DNA of 64,000 nt. Origin: Anthostomella pinea (lineage: Eukaryota; Ascomycota; Sordariomycetes; Xylariales; Xylariaceae). Position 1 is the stretch's first letter, and each line of letters opens with the position of its first letter. A program made the translations under genes and the position numbers. The stretch covers positions 6,014,001-6,078,000 of the forward strand of contig CAUWAG010000010.1 in assembly GCA_963556695.1 (NCBI GenBank). Direction: 5' to 3'. Below are positions 11,523 through 23,932 of this stretch, piece by piece. The notes under the pieces were generated by a model. The model was not told where the DNA came from and did not search any database. It saw only the letters and a list, made by a program, of their open reading frames with translations.

Positions 11523-13874
11523 CTATAGCTTCTCTTTAGGTCCTACCAGCTCCTCAACCTTAGCAAACTGGTAGTAATAATCCAGACTCTGCGGGTTCAG
11601 CAGCGTCCCACTGGGTTTGATGATCTGGCCAGAGACGATCTGCTTAACCGGCAGCTCGACCTTCTTCAGATTGACCGTTGTCTAGCACAGTCCACAGTCA
11701 GCAAAGCCCATCCTCCCTCCTCAAACACACAACTATATTCCTAGGTGGTATGTAGGTACTCACAGGTATCTCCGGCGTCTCAAAAACATACTTCGGCACA
11801 TGCCTCTTAGTAGTCTCCCTTCCAATCGCCTCCTTCACCCTCCTAACAAGCTTCCGATCAAACCTATGTCCCGGCCGCATCAGCAAGAACAGCATAACAC
11901 TCTCGTCACTATCCTGCGGCCGCCGCTGGCCCACGCAGATGGCGTCAGCAACCTGCTCGACAAAGTTGCGCTCCAGCACCGAGTAGATCTCGGCGGACCC
12001 GAAGCGCACGCCGCTGGGGTTGAGCACGCCGTCGGCGCGGCCCAGGAAGGTTATGTTTTTCGTCGTCGGGTGGAAGACGCAGAAGTCGCCGTGCGCCCAT
12101 ACGTGCTCGTAGCGCGCGAAGTACGCTGCGTGGTATTTTGATCCTGGCGCCGCGAAGGGCCCCGTCTTGTCGCCCCAGAGGAAGGCCGGGACGTTGGGGA
12201 AGGAGGCCGTCGCGACGAGCTCGCCCGGCGTGCCGTCGGTGACTTCTTTGCCGAGGCCGGGGGGCAGGAGGGAGTCGTAGAGCGCGATGGGGATGCCGAG
12301 GGCGGCGCCTTGGATGCCGCCGACGTAGACGGGGGTTAGTTGGTTTCCTGTGGCGAAACATCCGGCCTGGGAAGTGAGTTAGCGGTCAGGGGTAATGATT
12401 CTCATCGGAAAAGAATCCTTTAACGTACGATATCTGTCCCTCCCGAAACGTTGGCCAGATGGACATTGGCCGGAAACCCCTTGTCGTAAACCCACTCGAA
12501 TAACTGGTCTGAAAGCACCATTCCCGTCGACGTGACAAGACGCAGACTGGACAAGTCAGTGATCTCCCTGGGAGAGATACCAGTCTTGGAGATCTCGTGG
12601 AGCCACCGGGGGCTGGTCCCTAGTTTGGTCACCTTCTGATCGCCCAGTAGCTTGATGAACGTCTTCAAGTCCGGCTGGAAGGGCGATCCGTCGTAGAGCA
12701 CGACTCTCGCCCCTATCAGCAGCTGTCCGACATTCGCCAGATACATAATCCAGCCCGTGGTTGTGTACTGGAGCGACACAACATCTGACTTGCCGTCCTC
12801 GTGAAGACGGCACTCCTTGATGTAGTTCAGCAGGACACCGCCAACTGAATGCACGATGGCTTTTGGGATGCCAGTTGTGCCTGACGAGTAGCAGATGAGG
12901 AATGGCTCGTGGAAGGCGAGCCTTTCGATGGGTGGAGGAGAAGAAGATCGCTTGTCGAGGAACGACTGAAGAGTCTGTGTCCTCGGGATGCTGCTTATGT
13001 CCAAAGCCTCCTTGAACCGACGAATCGAGACCATGCCGGAGAATTGGTCACAACCCTTCATTCCAGCCACTACTTCGCCCATCTTCTGACGCAAATCCCA
13101 TTCCCGTCCGTTGTATAATGCTGCATCGTCCATGAATATATACTGTCCATGTTAAGCAAAACGCCTCGTTAGTGGTGGAAAGGAGGGACACGAACCTTGG
13201 GGTTGATCTGGATAGTCCGCTGCAATATCCCCTGAACGCCCATATCCGTCGACGAGCTACTGAACATGGCGCCCAACCAGGAAGTAGCATTGAAGAGGAC
13301 CAGCGTCTCGACACTATTCGCACCAACAACAACTATGCGGTCCCCACGTCTAACACCACCGGCGTAGAGAGCAGCAGCATAGCTAGCCGACAGTTCCCGG
13401 AGCGTCGCCCACGTCACATCCCGCACCTCGGTCACGCCCTCGCGGACTTCAGTCAGGGCAACCTTGCTGTCCTCCTTGCCGACCGTGCCACGGTGCTGTG
13501 TGGGATCAGCGGCGCTGCGACTCCAGATCAGGTTCTCGACGTAGCTGAGGGAGACACCCTCGTACCAGCGCGGGATGGCGTCGACGGGTTTGCTCTCGTC
13601 CACCACCTTCGTGTACGAGCCCGTGTGGATGAGATCTAGATACTGGAAGAGTTCGTCGTAGAAGTCGGAACGCTTGTCGACAGAGAACCTGTAGAGGTCT
13701 TGGTACGTCTGATATATGTCAGTCATAAGCACCTTTGCATGTGTCCCTTGCATGTGTGGTCACACTCACCTTGAGATCTAAGTGGTACTTCTTGTTGATG
13801 CGTTGCATAAACTGCCACACTTGCGTCGTCGTGGGATTGGGGTGTTCCCAGAGTTTCCGGGGAATGGCAGCCAT
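11523..13874 (-). CDS. acetoacetyl-CoA synthetase
   Basis: Exons on the minus strand: 13874-13770, 13708-13196, 13142-12429, 12366-11764, 11681-11523. All junctions are phase 0; the product is 697 aa, the usual length. It belongs to the ANL adenylate-forming superfamily. The P-loop-like A3 motif CYSSGTTGIPKAIVHSVGG is near the centre, with an SGGTDI motif spanning an exon junction and FLGRADGVLNPSGVRFG in the C-terminal lid. The catalytic-lysine region SGQIIKPSGTLLN is near the C-terminus. It activates acetoacetate to acetoacetyl-CoA in the cytosol using ATP and CoA, feeding sterol/fatty-acid synthesis or leucine/ketone-body salvage. The N-terminal ATG at 13874 opens MAAIPRKLWEHPNP, the conserved start. 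An in-frame ATG farther upstream (14021) reads through sequence that looks noncoding. Confidence 0.93.
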
Positions 13875-14419
13875 CTTCTGTGTAAGGCAAGCGAAGAGAT
13901 ACAGTAGGCCGTCTGCCCCCGCGAGTTCTATGTGGTCTTTCGCCGGGAATCCTCGACTGAAGCTGACTGGTGGCTCCTGCCTATACTCGACACAATTCCA
14001 CCTGCACGACTGGCTCGACAAGCAAAGACAACCAACACTTCAGTGAATCTATGTAAGACCAGGCTTGTCTACCTAGGTTTGTCAGATGGCCGTGCAAGTC
14101 TGACACTTACTAATATGCAGTGAGGGAGTCGGGTGAGTATGAGGAGATGGATCCCCGCACTTCCCCAACCACTCCGCATGTTCCGACTTCAATCGTACAC
14201 CTCACCGTCTTCGATTTGTACTGGTTTGTTGGAAAAGAGCTGGCCATAATTAGGACTTGTTGTTCCTGGGTTCCGGTCTCTGGACTGTGCCGTGGCGTTC
14301 AAACAGAGCATATGCTAGAATCTTTTGGTGAGCAGCGCTGCCTTTCGTTAGTGCTACATCCGATACTGAAATCTCCAGTCCTTGATGCTCTCGCCAGCAT
14401 CGCACATGGTAGCGGCGAC
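13875..14419. other. upstream region of the acetoacetyl-CoA synthetase gene
   Basis: About 0.55 kb separating the synthetase start from the C-terminal end of the SDR relic on the same strand. No coding feature is supported. The synthetase promoter should lie here. Confidence 0.4.
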
Positions 14420-15765
14420 TTGGTTGAGAGCTCCGCCTACTGAGATACTCACTCCAGGCTCCATTTCCTCGACGAAGTCGACCAGCTCCTCATAGAGCTT
14501 CACCAAGAAGTACTCCCCATGAGCCGACTCAACAGCCGCCGCCGCCGCCACCAGGTTGCGCAAGCCCATCTTTACCGTCCTCCCCAGCAGGAGCAGACAG
14601 CCCGCCATGAACCATGGGAGCGGGTATATCGCGTCGCGGAAGAGCTAGGACCGAGGGTTATTCATCTCCCCAGCGCGCTCCTGTGCTATCAAAGCCTCCA
14701 GGAGCCGCTCACGCTGTAAGCGTTCATGTCTTCGACGGGCCATGCCATGCATTGAAATACATACTGGAGCCCAGAATGACCAGATTGGGCGTGGTATTCA
14801 ACCTGGTCGCGCTTCGAGATGCTTGCCGGCAGGATCACGTAGCGACAGACAAGTATCAGAATCTTGTGACTCATACCTGGAGTAAAATATGCAGAATTTG
14901 ACGATAAAGCAGCCACACTGCAAACTCTAACCCAGCCTATCGGCTATCGCTCACACATGGACAGCCGTGCAAGGCATATATAGCACTCCAATGTGTTGAT
15001 TTGGTAGCCGGGTTGGTACGGTCTAGCGAAATATTCTTACAAAGTATTCTTAAAGGTATTCTTAGGCACAGCGGTTCGATTCCTCTAGCGGCTGAAATCT
15101 TTCTTCTTTTGTACCTTCCTCCCTTGCCCTCTGCCCCCTTTTTTTGGTTCGTTCCTGCCACCGCACACCAGACTTTCTCGCAGTTTAGGCTGTTATAATC
15201 GTGCAGAAGTCAACCAAGAAGGCGATATCATATTGGAGGTGGTCTGGCGCTCGTAGCCCTTGGGAACCCGATATTCGCCAATGGCATGCCCAGCGTCCTC
15301 GACGACGATGTCCAGGCGGTTGAGCCAGTCTGCACGCTGGCACAACTCCTTGACGCGTTCGAAAGAACCTGAATCCACCTGCCAGACCTCGACGAGTCCT
15401 TGTCTCCCGGAAGACACATGGATGTCGACCTTTGCGGCTTCCCCTTCTCAAAATATCGACATCCCAAGAGATGAGTACGCTGGTCTGGGAGGAGCGGATG
15501 GCGAAGACTCGGGTGATGGGGATGAGGAGCTTGTCAAGGAGATGATAGATGATGCGGCTGGCAACGACAATGATGAGGGCAAGCTTGCTGGGCTCTTCGC
15601 GTAAGTCACTGATTGAACTGACTGTGTGTGCCATGGACCAGGCGCTGACTGTCACAGGGATTACTTGTCATGCGTTCAGGCCTGCAAATGATCGCGGAGC
15701 TTCGAGGCCCAGACGGTCGGTGCCCCGGTGATTATGATCGTCTCGCCAGTGCCGTCAGTGTACTG
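14420..15765 (-). pseudogene. short-chain dehydrogenase (retinol-dehydrogenase-like) relic
   Basis: Three separated pieces on the minus strand align in order with one SDR of the fungal retinol dehydrogenase-12-like group. (1) At 15755-15670, GETIIITGA is followed, after a frame change, by DRLGLEAPRSFAGLNA and a stop: the Rossmann TGxxxGxG region with its glycine pattern destroyed. (2) At 15417-15193, VEVWQVDSGSFERVKELCQR and RLDIVVEDAGHAIGEYRVP: the beta4 NAG-like region (VEDAG instead of NAG). (3) At about 14650-14420, RTVKMGLRNLVAAAAAVESA and HGEYF: the C-terminal segment. The middle part with the catalytic YxxxK is not recognisable. It is replaced by unrelated sequence that includes a tRNA-like SINE (15003-15095). 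With a frameshift, a stop and a lost centre this is a decayed gene. Assignment of piece 3 is the least certain. Confidence 0.6.
15003..15095 (+). repeat. tRNA-like SINE unit, copy 1
   Basis: The segment starts ggtagccgggttggtacgg (an A-box-like match) and contains ggttcgattcc, a perfect RNA polymerase III B-box core, about 60 bp downstream. It ends in ctagcggctga. A matching unit lies inverted at 20166-20262. The acceptor and T stems do not pair well enough for a functional tRNA, so a tRNA-derived short interspersed element or a tRNA pseudogene is the better reading. It sits inside the SDR relic. Confidence 0.6.
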
Positions 15766-15779
15766 TTTGGTATAGCGAT

Positions 15780-17472
15780 GGCATGCATGGGGATAGGTTC
15801 TCGCATAAGGGTACTTTACGAAATTAGTTGGTTCTGGTCGGCAGAATGGCTGGCACTCATGGCTCAGGGTACTTGCAGCACATACCGACGTGGGAATACC
15901 GCAGCGGACTGCGGGTGCACATCTTCTTCGGGCTTCACGCCAATACCAGTCTCTGCGTTGTCAAGCTGCTCGGCCTGCCATTTCCGGACGTCTCGGTGGT
16001 AACTACGAATCCTATACCACAGGCCGCTGCAACAAACCAGGCATGGGGGAAAGGGACGGTGCGGGTGCCAGTGCTGATTGTTGCCTTAGGAACCACACAC
16101 ACAGGATCCTGGCTCAACCAGGTAACCCAGGGAGATGGGGAGATATATCTAAATGTGAGAAAAATTCAGCGTCAGACGTTCCCGTGCCTATTCTGCAGGG
16201 TAGTCGTGGTAAAAGTAATCCCCAAGATAACCGAAGGGGGTTTAAATTCCGGCAGTAGGAGCCGAGCTTGTCTTTACCTACTGTTCTTTTTGCAATCCAG
16301 TACAATTTCTGGAGGTCTGGAGTTCAATGACATCTGTGCTCTCTTTTATTTTCATGTTGGGAGCTAATCTCCATTTCCCACTGAAGTATGTTTGCCTCCT
16401 CCCTCCGTATTAACCCCCGGGCCCCATCCTTTGCAACTTCACGGCTTCATGTCGCCAGGCAGAGGCCTGCACGAGGTGTTTTCCCTGAGAAACAAGGTAA
16501 TAGGCCCTCTTTCCAGATCCCGCGAGCGTCTCGCTCCATGACTGCCCTCTTCGCCTACGAGCACGATTCGCCATTGCGGCGGCTCGAACACGAAAACAAC
16601 CCTCGACATATTCAGCCCGTTTACTTTAAATCCGGGCAAAATCCAATGTCGCCGGTTTGTAGGACTGTTCTCGTAGCCTCTGAGTTACAATAGGCCCTGA
16701 CCCTGCTGTCGCCTGTAAACAATTCCGCTCGAGGGGGGAAACCCGGTACGGCCACGGGTCTCGCAGATGCGCGCCGGCATCGCACCGATCTCTACCCGCA
16801 ATGTCACCGACCAGGGTTTCTAGTCTCTTCCCGGTACCTCGGTACCTTTTCGACTCTTTACAGAAGTTTCGACTCGCGTATGATGTTGTCGTTGCTTGCT
16901 TGCTGGGAACTTTTCGCTGGCGACTCAGGTCCCACGACACCGTAGTCGGGCCTCGTGAGTTCAGGAGGTCGGTTTTTTTTGGAACCCACGTCACGCGCAT
17001 CGGCAGATCCGGTCACGTATGTCCAGTTTGGCCGCGTCTCTCCGGTCGCGATAATGTGCAGTGCTGCAGTAAGCATGTCACAATGTCCCGGTCCCGGTCC
17101 CGGTCTCGCTCCAAAGCAGGCCGAATCGGTATACCCGCCGAGCTACGTCAATTGGCGGGATGGACCTCCTTTTTCATATTAGCCGCCATGCAGAGCTCCC
17201 GAGTCCCGTCACCCCCACAAGCGTGCCAACCCCAAAGACCCCTCATGTCCTCACATGGAGATGCATGGGGATGAAAGGACCCCACACCCAATATGAGAGG
17301 GACGGGTATGTTGAGGCGACTGTCGGTTGTTGATAGAGTAGTCTATCTATCATACACCAGATAGTACAGGTCGTCTTCTCACTCTTCTGAATCACAAGTC
17401 GGACATCTCCTTCACCTACCTCGAAAAACCTGGAGCCAGTGTGTTAGTTATTAAGAGGACCATTACACCACA
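15780..17472. other. intergenic region upstream of the DUF2264 gene
   Basis: About 1.7 kb with no supported gene. Several open frames up to 179 codons overlap on both strands without motifs. A ccggtcccggtcccggtct short repeat is at 17087-17106. The DUF2264 promoter should be at the right end. Confidence 0.45.
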
Positions 17473-19916
17473 ATGGAGGTCAAAACCGGCCTCATCCTAG
17501 GCTACAACGGGGTCCACCCCTTCTCCAAAGTCAACATCACCGACCGCGCCTCCGTCCAGGAACTCCTACGGACCCTCCTCGACCCCCTCGAGCCGTTCTT
17601 CTCGCCGCTGAAAGCCAGAGTGAAATGCCCCGGTGCCACAGCCGTCAGGTTCGACCAGACTGCCTCGGAGGTCGAGGGCATCTGTCGACCGCTCTGGGGC
17701 CTGGCGTGTCTCCTGGCCGGAGGGGGCGACTACAATGGCACCGAGTGGTGGATCCAGGGAATCAAGGCGGGGACTGATCCCGAGAGCCCTGAGTACTGGG
17801 GATATCCGCGTGACAATGATCAGAGAATGGTGGAGATGTGCCCCCTCGGTAAGTTAAGGAGGTCCATTGATGCTATGAGTCCAGCTTAACTGACGAGTAA
17901 CTAGGCTATGCGTTGGCCGTGGCGCCTGTTATCTGGCAGTCGTTGAACGAGAAGGAGAGAGGGAATGTCGAAAATTGGCTAGGCAACTCGATCAACGAGA
18001 AGAAGTAAGACGACCAAACGACTCCCTGAACTGTCGAGAGACTGATAAGTGCCCTGTCCAGTATGCCCAACACCAATTGGCTCTGGTTCCGCGTTTTCGC
18101 CAACCTCGGACTGAAGAAACAAGGAGGGAAGTTCTCCCAAGAGAGGCTAGATCGTGACATCGAACATCTGAACACCTTCTATCGCGGAGATGGGTGGTCG
18201 AACGACGGTCCGGAGGGCATCCATCGTATGTACTCAAGTGCTGCCTAGGAGTGAACTGTCCGAATGCTGACGAAAATTTGCGATAGAGATGGACTATTAT
18301 TCGTCGAGTTTTGCTATTCAATTCCTGCAGCTACTGTACGCGAAGTTAGCCGGTGAGGACGAGCCAGAGCGTGCTGCAGAGTTCAAGAAGCGCGCTCAGG
18401 TGGTCGCTCTTGACCTGATCCACTACTACGACAATGAAGGTATGTACATACCCTCCCGACGCCTCTCTCCTGAAATCTAACACCGAATAGGTCGTTCCAT
18501 CCCGTTCGGTCGAAGTGTAGGCTACCGTTTCGCCATGGTCTCTTTCTGGGGTGCCATGGCGTACGCCGGAGTCGAGCTCCCAGAGCCCCTTACATGGGGA
18601 ATGGTGAAGGGCGTGGTACTACGCCATCTGCGATGGTGGCAGACCCAGCCCGACATATGGAGTCCAAGCGGAACTCTGACGATTGGGTATACGTTCCCGA
18701 ATATGTATGTGAGTAGAAACATATCCCAATGCTGTTATACAAAGCATTTCGCTAACACTGTATAGTTGGCCGAGAATTACAACAGTCCGGGGAGTCCAGT
18801 GAGTCATGCCTCGATATTCTGACCATGCTCAGATCTAATGGTGTCACAGTACTGGGCATGTCTGGCATTCATCTGCCTCGCTGTGCCCGCAGATCACCCC
18901 TTCTGGACATCCGAAGAACAGCCCCTGGGAGATGCCCTCCCAAAGATAAAGGAATTAAAACAGCCGGGTCACATCATGAGGTGGGCATCCAAACCCGTGC
19001 CCTATGCTCTCCTACCCCCAACAATGGCTGACCCCCAACCCCCAGCTATCTCGGCGGCCACTGCATGCTCCTCTCATCAGGCCAAGCCTGCAGCTACCCC
19101 ATGAAAGGCACGCACGCCAAATACGGCTCCTTCGCCTACAGCAGCGCCTACGGCTACAGCGTGCCGCCGGGCCTCTTCACGCTCGAGCAGTACGCGCTCG
19201 CCTCGCAGCTCGGGCTCTCGGACGACGGCGGCGAGTTCTGGAAGGCGCGGCGGGTATCCGAGTACGCGGGCCTCGAGCACCGTCCCCACGATGATGACCC
19301 CAACGGCAAGGGCAAGGGAAAGAGCACGACGCCCGTGCTCGTCTCGGTCTGGAAGCCATTCCCCGACGTCACCGTGCGCACGACGCTCGTCCCGCCCGCG
19401 GAAGAGACGCCCAACTGGCACCTGCGCGCGCACCGCATCGACGCCGCGGGCCGCGCCGTCATGACGGCCGACGGCGCCTTCGCGATCTCCAACGAGCGCC
19501 GCGCCGACGGGCGCTACCTCGACGCGTGGGACGCCACCAAATGCGAGGGCACGTCCCCGCGCATCATCGGCAACTACGACCTCGCGACCCCAGAAGGGTG
19601 GGCGGGCGGCCGGCAGGGCGCCTTCGCCGTGTCCAAGGGCGCGGTGGGGATTCGGGCACTCGAGGACATAGAGGGAAAGAAGAAGGTGGGCAGGTCGGCG
19701 ATGCTGGTCAATGCGGACCCGAACTCGAATATCGTCGAGAGCCGCACCTTGATCCCGACGCTGCAGCATACGGTTGGCAAGGGCGAGGTGGTGTGGTATG
19801 TTTCGGCCATCTATGCGAAGCCGTCGGGCGAGGGCGTGGCGCCCGAGTCGTACCTGGATGGCTGGGAGAAGGTGCCCGAGATCCCGGCGTGGTTGAGGGC
19901 TGAGATGGAGGAGTGA
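17473..19916 (+). CDS. DUF2264 family protein
   Basis: Eight exons: 17473-17848, 17905-18004, 18062-18225, 18287-18439, 18491-18708, 18766-18798, 18850-18980, 19046-19916, giving 681 aa with all phases consistent. The N-terminal two thirds form an alpha-helical, toroid-like DUF2264 domain rich in Trp ([64 protein letters not shown]). The last 280 residues are a beta-rich C-terminal part. No signal peptide is seen, so it is probably cytosolic. DUF2264 proteins share the (alpha/alpha) barrel look of several glycan-acting enzymes, but I cannot assign a substrate or catalytic residues here. A very short 33-nt exon (18766-18798) is required to keep the frame. The gene is flanked by two inverted SINE-like units. 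Confidence 0.85.
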
Positions 19917-20165
19917 TGTGGGCTGGATAGGGGATTGTGTGACAAATTGGATACATACTGGAGTGTTTGTTTGACTTCTTTCGCTGTCGTTTCACTTGAC
20001 TAGGAGCCACTGATCAATTCATCTCGAGATGACACACTGACAAGGAAGCTTCTATGTACACGGGAAATCGAGTATAGGGAGTTATGAAACAAAGGGGTTC
20101 ACAGCTTTTCGCTCTGTGCGGAGAATCAAGACTATAAAAGACAAAAGGACCAAAATTTTTTTTGG

Positions 20166-20262
20166 TCAGCCGCTAGGGGAATCGACCCGCTGTGCCTAAG
20201 GATATAGAATAAGAATACTCCGCTATTCGCTAGGCCGTACCAACCCGGCTACCAGACTGACC
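20166..20262 (-). repeat. tRNA-like SINE unit, copy 2 (inverted relative to copy 1)
   Basis: Read on the minus strand it gives ggtagccgggttggtacgg, then, after a variable middle, ccttaggcacagcgg and gtcgattcccctagcggctg, closely matching copy 1 at 15003-15095. Outer bases ggtcag and ctgacc can pair, resembling an acceptor stem. An A-rich run (aaaaaaaa) follows the 3' end on the minus strand, as SINE tails often do. The B box carries one change from the consensus seen in copy 1. It lies in the 3' flank of the DUF2264 gene. Confidence 0.6.
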
Positions 20263-20663
20263 TGATAAATTCGTATATATATCCTATGCCGTAGGGTGAG
20301 GAATAGGGGGCTGGGCTTTAAGCTTTGTGGCGGCTTGGAAACTTTGCCTAGACTGAGTCTACTCATGTGAGCTTAGCTTGCAAAGTCATGTACGGATGTG
20401 GATGGCTGGCTGGCTGGCTGGCTGATGGATGGATTGACGGATGGTACGAATCGCCGATGTTGAATGCTTCTTTTCATTGCCCCTTCCTAGTATGACCTGC
20501 CGGATTCATGTACCTAACGCCGTTGAGCCATGCATGCAATACTCTTAAACTGTCCAAATCAGACCGAATGTTCTAATGAAGGTCGCCCAAGGTCATCTTT
20601 ATTGGTTCATGTCTGGACTCCAGGGTCCAATTCCTCCATATCCGCGCCATCGAGCGAGCACAA
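20263..20663. other. intergenic, short microsatellite
   Basis: 3' flanks of the DUF2264 and phosphoserine aminotransferase genes (convergent). A (ggct)n run is at 20404-20424, followed by gatg repeats. Nothing else is recognised. Confidence 0.5.
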
Positions 20664-22126
20664 CTAGGGCTGGGCGAAATCGTGGAGGAATCTGACTAAT
20701 TTCTCAGCACCCGCAAGCGGTATACAGTTGTAATTGCTTGCTCTTATGCCGCCAACGGACCGGTGACCTTTGAGCCCGGTGAGGCCGAATGATGTTCCTA
20801 ACTTGAGGAAGTATGCCTCGGCTTTGTCGGTATCGTTGTCCTGTGACACGAGTCAGCGATTAACAGGAGATGGTCCAGGCGGGCTTGGTTGGGTGAACAG
20901 TCAACAGTAAAGACGCAGGGTCGCATAGATAGCTGGGGCAATATGGTGGCACTAACCTTGGTTACACGGAAACAGATGTTCATTCTTGAGCGTGCTGATT
21001 TGTCAGGTACGATCTTGTAGATATCAGGGTGTGCCTCAAGCGCTCCGTATATGAGTGCTGCTTTCTTGTCCGCGATTGCCTGTTGACCGTCGACTTTGTC
21101 AGGGAACGTTTTGAGCAGCTTCTTGAGTACCTGGCCTGCTATGTAGACACTATGGGACCATGTCAGCAAAATGGTAGCGTATTGAGGTTACACCAGGACT
21201 TACTCAAAGATGCTAAGAGTATTGTACAAGCTGTTGTTCTTTGCGATGGTCTCATACGAGAAGACAACCGGCGGAATGGGGAGACCAAGCTTTCTCATCA
21301 AGCTCGGTGACGGCTGCGGGCATGCTGGTGGCAGAAGGCTCTTCTTGATGACAACGACCGTAACGCCAGTGGAACCGAGGTTCTTCTGTGCGCCGAAGAA
21401 AATGACAGAGAAGTTCTTGACGGGTATCCTTCTCGACAGGATGTTGGAAGACATGTCTGCAACGACTATGGGCCCAGTGCCATCAGCTTTGGGAGCCAGC
21501 ACATCAGGAAACTTTGGGAACTCGACGCCGTCCACCGTCTCGTTGTCGCAGTAGTACACCATGGCAGGGTTCTTGGACAGCTTCCAGGTGCTCTCTTCAG
21601 GTATCTTGCCGAACTTGCCATCGTTTATCGGCCGAGAGTCGGTGGCTATGTTGGTGTGCTCGGGACCCAACAAACGACCAGCTTCCTGATAGGCTTTCAG
21701 AGACCAACTGCCAGTCACTAGGTAGTCCAGCTTCAGCTCGCTCTCGACGGCTTTCTTGAGTGCCGACACAAGCTCTTCCTGGTTTGCGTCTTCCTCGCTC
21801 TTGACCCCTAACTGCTCCAATATCTCTGCCTTCTTCCTTGTCACCCATGCACCGACGAGGTTGTAGGCGGTAGCGGAAAACTCGCCGCTTCCGCCGCCCT
21901 GCATGAATAGGATGTCGTAGTCATCGGGAATATCGAGGTATGACGCCAGATCGGCCTTGGCGTTGTTGATGATGTCGGTGGCATGCTGGGATCGATGCGA
22001 GTGCTCAGCGATGCCCAAGCCGGTGTGGTCATAGTCCAGCAGAGCTTTTGCGGCGTTCTCGAGTACGTCGGTTGGCAGCAAGGCGGGGCCGGCGCCGAAG
22101 TACGTCACCTCTTCTCTGGAGGGCAT
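20664..22126 (-). CDS. serC: phosphoserine aminotransferase
   Basis: Exons on the minus strand: 22126-21204, 21149-20957, 20840-20664, giving 430 aa. This is a class V PLP aminotransferase: FGAGPALLPTDVLENAAKAL at the start, FMQGGGSGEFSATAYNLVG (cofactor phosphate cradle), VADMSSNILSRRIPV, and the Schiff-base lysine in FFGAQKNLGSTGVTVVVI. The end is GHRSVGGIRASNYNCIPLAG, the usual C-terminal signature. It converts 3-phosphohydroxypyruvate plus glutamate to phosphoserine and 2-oxoglutarate in serine synthesis (yeast Ser1). An insertion of about 20 residues after AWVTRKKAEI is charged and is common in fungal copies. Start and junctions are well supported. Confidence 0.95.
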
Positions 22127-23932
22127 CTTGCAAGTCGGCCGGGATAAGCGACAAATACGTAACGTTATGGGTGATCAACTAGCCAAAGCAAGCAAGTAAA
22201 TCTGCAGAATGACAAAAGACTGAAGAACAGAATACGCGACGCGAAGGAGTCATTCAGGTCGTCATGTCGATGAGCGGAGGGGCTGCATTGTCGCGAAAAT
22301 GCAGGTGCCCAATTGGGAGAATGGCTAGCAAGACCCCTCCTCCCCGACGTCGGATGCAGAAAAGAACAAAGGCTGCAGGTGCTCGTTCGCTCTTGCTCAT
22401 AATTCACAGCACCAAGCTCTCATGTTGGCTCCAGGTACCTTACCGGCAGCCCGGCGATGGTCGAGCTTGCTGATTCTCTACATATTTTCAAATATTATCA
22501 CCCAGTGAGTAGCTGTGCCGTCTTGAGGAATGCCTTCTGTTTCCGAAGCCAGGTCTGTGTTTAACAGCCAGCCCGCCAACCTGCCGCTTACCCGGGAATA
22601 CTACCGTAGCATCACCAGCATGACGCGACTCCAGGATTCCCCAGATTCCGCTAATAAGAATGGCCCTTGAAAGAAGAAACCGACAGGCTCCTCCTGCAGC
22701 GTGGGGTACGTGACCGCTCGAAACCCTCAAGTTTCAACCATGATGTGTGCGACACAGGACGTCGTAGGTATCGCCGCGCATCAGTCTGACAGCGTTGTTG
22801 CACTGCATCTGTCATATCCGAGATGGCATCCGAGATCTCGACGGATGGCACTGCGGCCGTGTCGTAGATCTCGAAGATCTCAAAAGGCTTTGCCTGGCTT
22901 GACTGGCTTGCCTGGCTGCCTTGCCTGGCTGCCATGCTCTCATCTTACTCAGATTAGTAGACGCTGTCGTGCTGTTTCCGGTCACAGCAACCAAGCGGTT
23001 CCCGCCTATTCTGACCATTCATCGCCGTTGTCAACCGCTTCCCTTCGGACCTTCTCAAGCTCTTCATACCCACTCGGGCAGCTGAATGTGCGAATGGGTT
23101 AACTATGACCCTACACTCCAACCATTTATGCATGAACTCCCGGGGCGCTGATTGGAGCCGACGAGCAGACGAGGTAAGGCCATGTTACCCAAAATCCTCG
23201 CGACGAGGCAAACTCAGTGACAGAACGGGATGGACTGGCAGTGCAGGAGAGTAATACCGCGAGATATTGCAATGCGCTCTTGCCGTCGAAGTAATATTCG
23301 AGTTGCCTTAATGTGCCATGGACCGCAGACAAAACCGTCGAAAGCGCCTGCCTCGTCAATGAATGTCACGAGTCCGACGGCTGCGTGTTCATGCAATGTG
23401 CGAGACGAAAGACAACGACGACGAAGACGACGATCGAGCAGCGCTCTTGCTATTAACCCACAGTTGGACAGCAGGTCTGATATCTGCGGCCGCCGCTGTC
23501 GCTACTGGATGTCAGACCTTGATATTGTCTGATTTGGAATTTGCCGCCCCTGCTGCCGTGTTTCCAGCGAAAGATAGGAGAAAGAAATGTCCGAGAGGAA
23601 GCAGGCCGGGGCCGAGCCAACATCGGGCCCAGCACGACACACCCATAATGGCCATTCCGTGCCTGCGGCGTCTTTCCGTGCGTGAACTTATTTATTACCT
23701 TTTCCAGAGCTAAGCCACTTTACCTTGCCCTTACCTGCCCTGTCTTTTGTCTTACATATCACTTCTTCCTACAACCTACAACCCCGGGAGAACACGAAAC
23801 CCCCGTCATCAAAAACACCCAAATACCTGCCTCAATTGCGCATTCATATCCACGGCTTTGCGCTGTCTGAGATGACCATTGCCGTGCCCGTGCTCGTGGC
23901 CGTATGCCGCTCCGACGCCGACAGCCCGACTA
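22127..23932. other. 1.8-kb intergenic region
   Basis: Lies between divergent phosphoserine aminotransferase (-) and the SDR gene (+). Open frames up to 133 codons lack motifs. A short run of tgcctggct-type repeats is at 22886-22935. It should contain both promoters. The CT-rich, AC-rich stretch 23700-23860 looks like a 5' leader of the SDR gene. Confidence 0.45.

Noticed and set aside
12909..13639. Plus-strand ORFs over the acetoacetyl-CoA synthetase gene
   Set aside because: Antisense shadows of conserved minus-strand exons.
15003..15095. A functional tRNA gene
   Set aside because: A- and B-box-like motifs are present, but acceptor and T stems do not pair properly and the copy at 20.2 kb differs in the middle; no CCA-adjacent discriminator structure is convincing.
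19077..19769. 230-codon ORF antisense to the DUF2264 gene
   Set aside because: It is a GC-rich shadow of the long 3' exon; Arg/Ala/Gly-rich with no domain.
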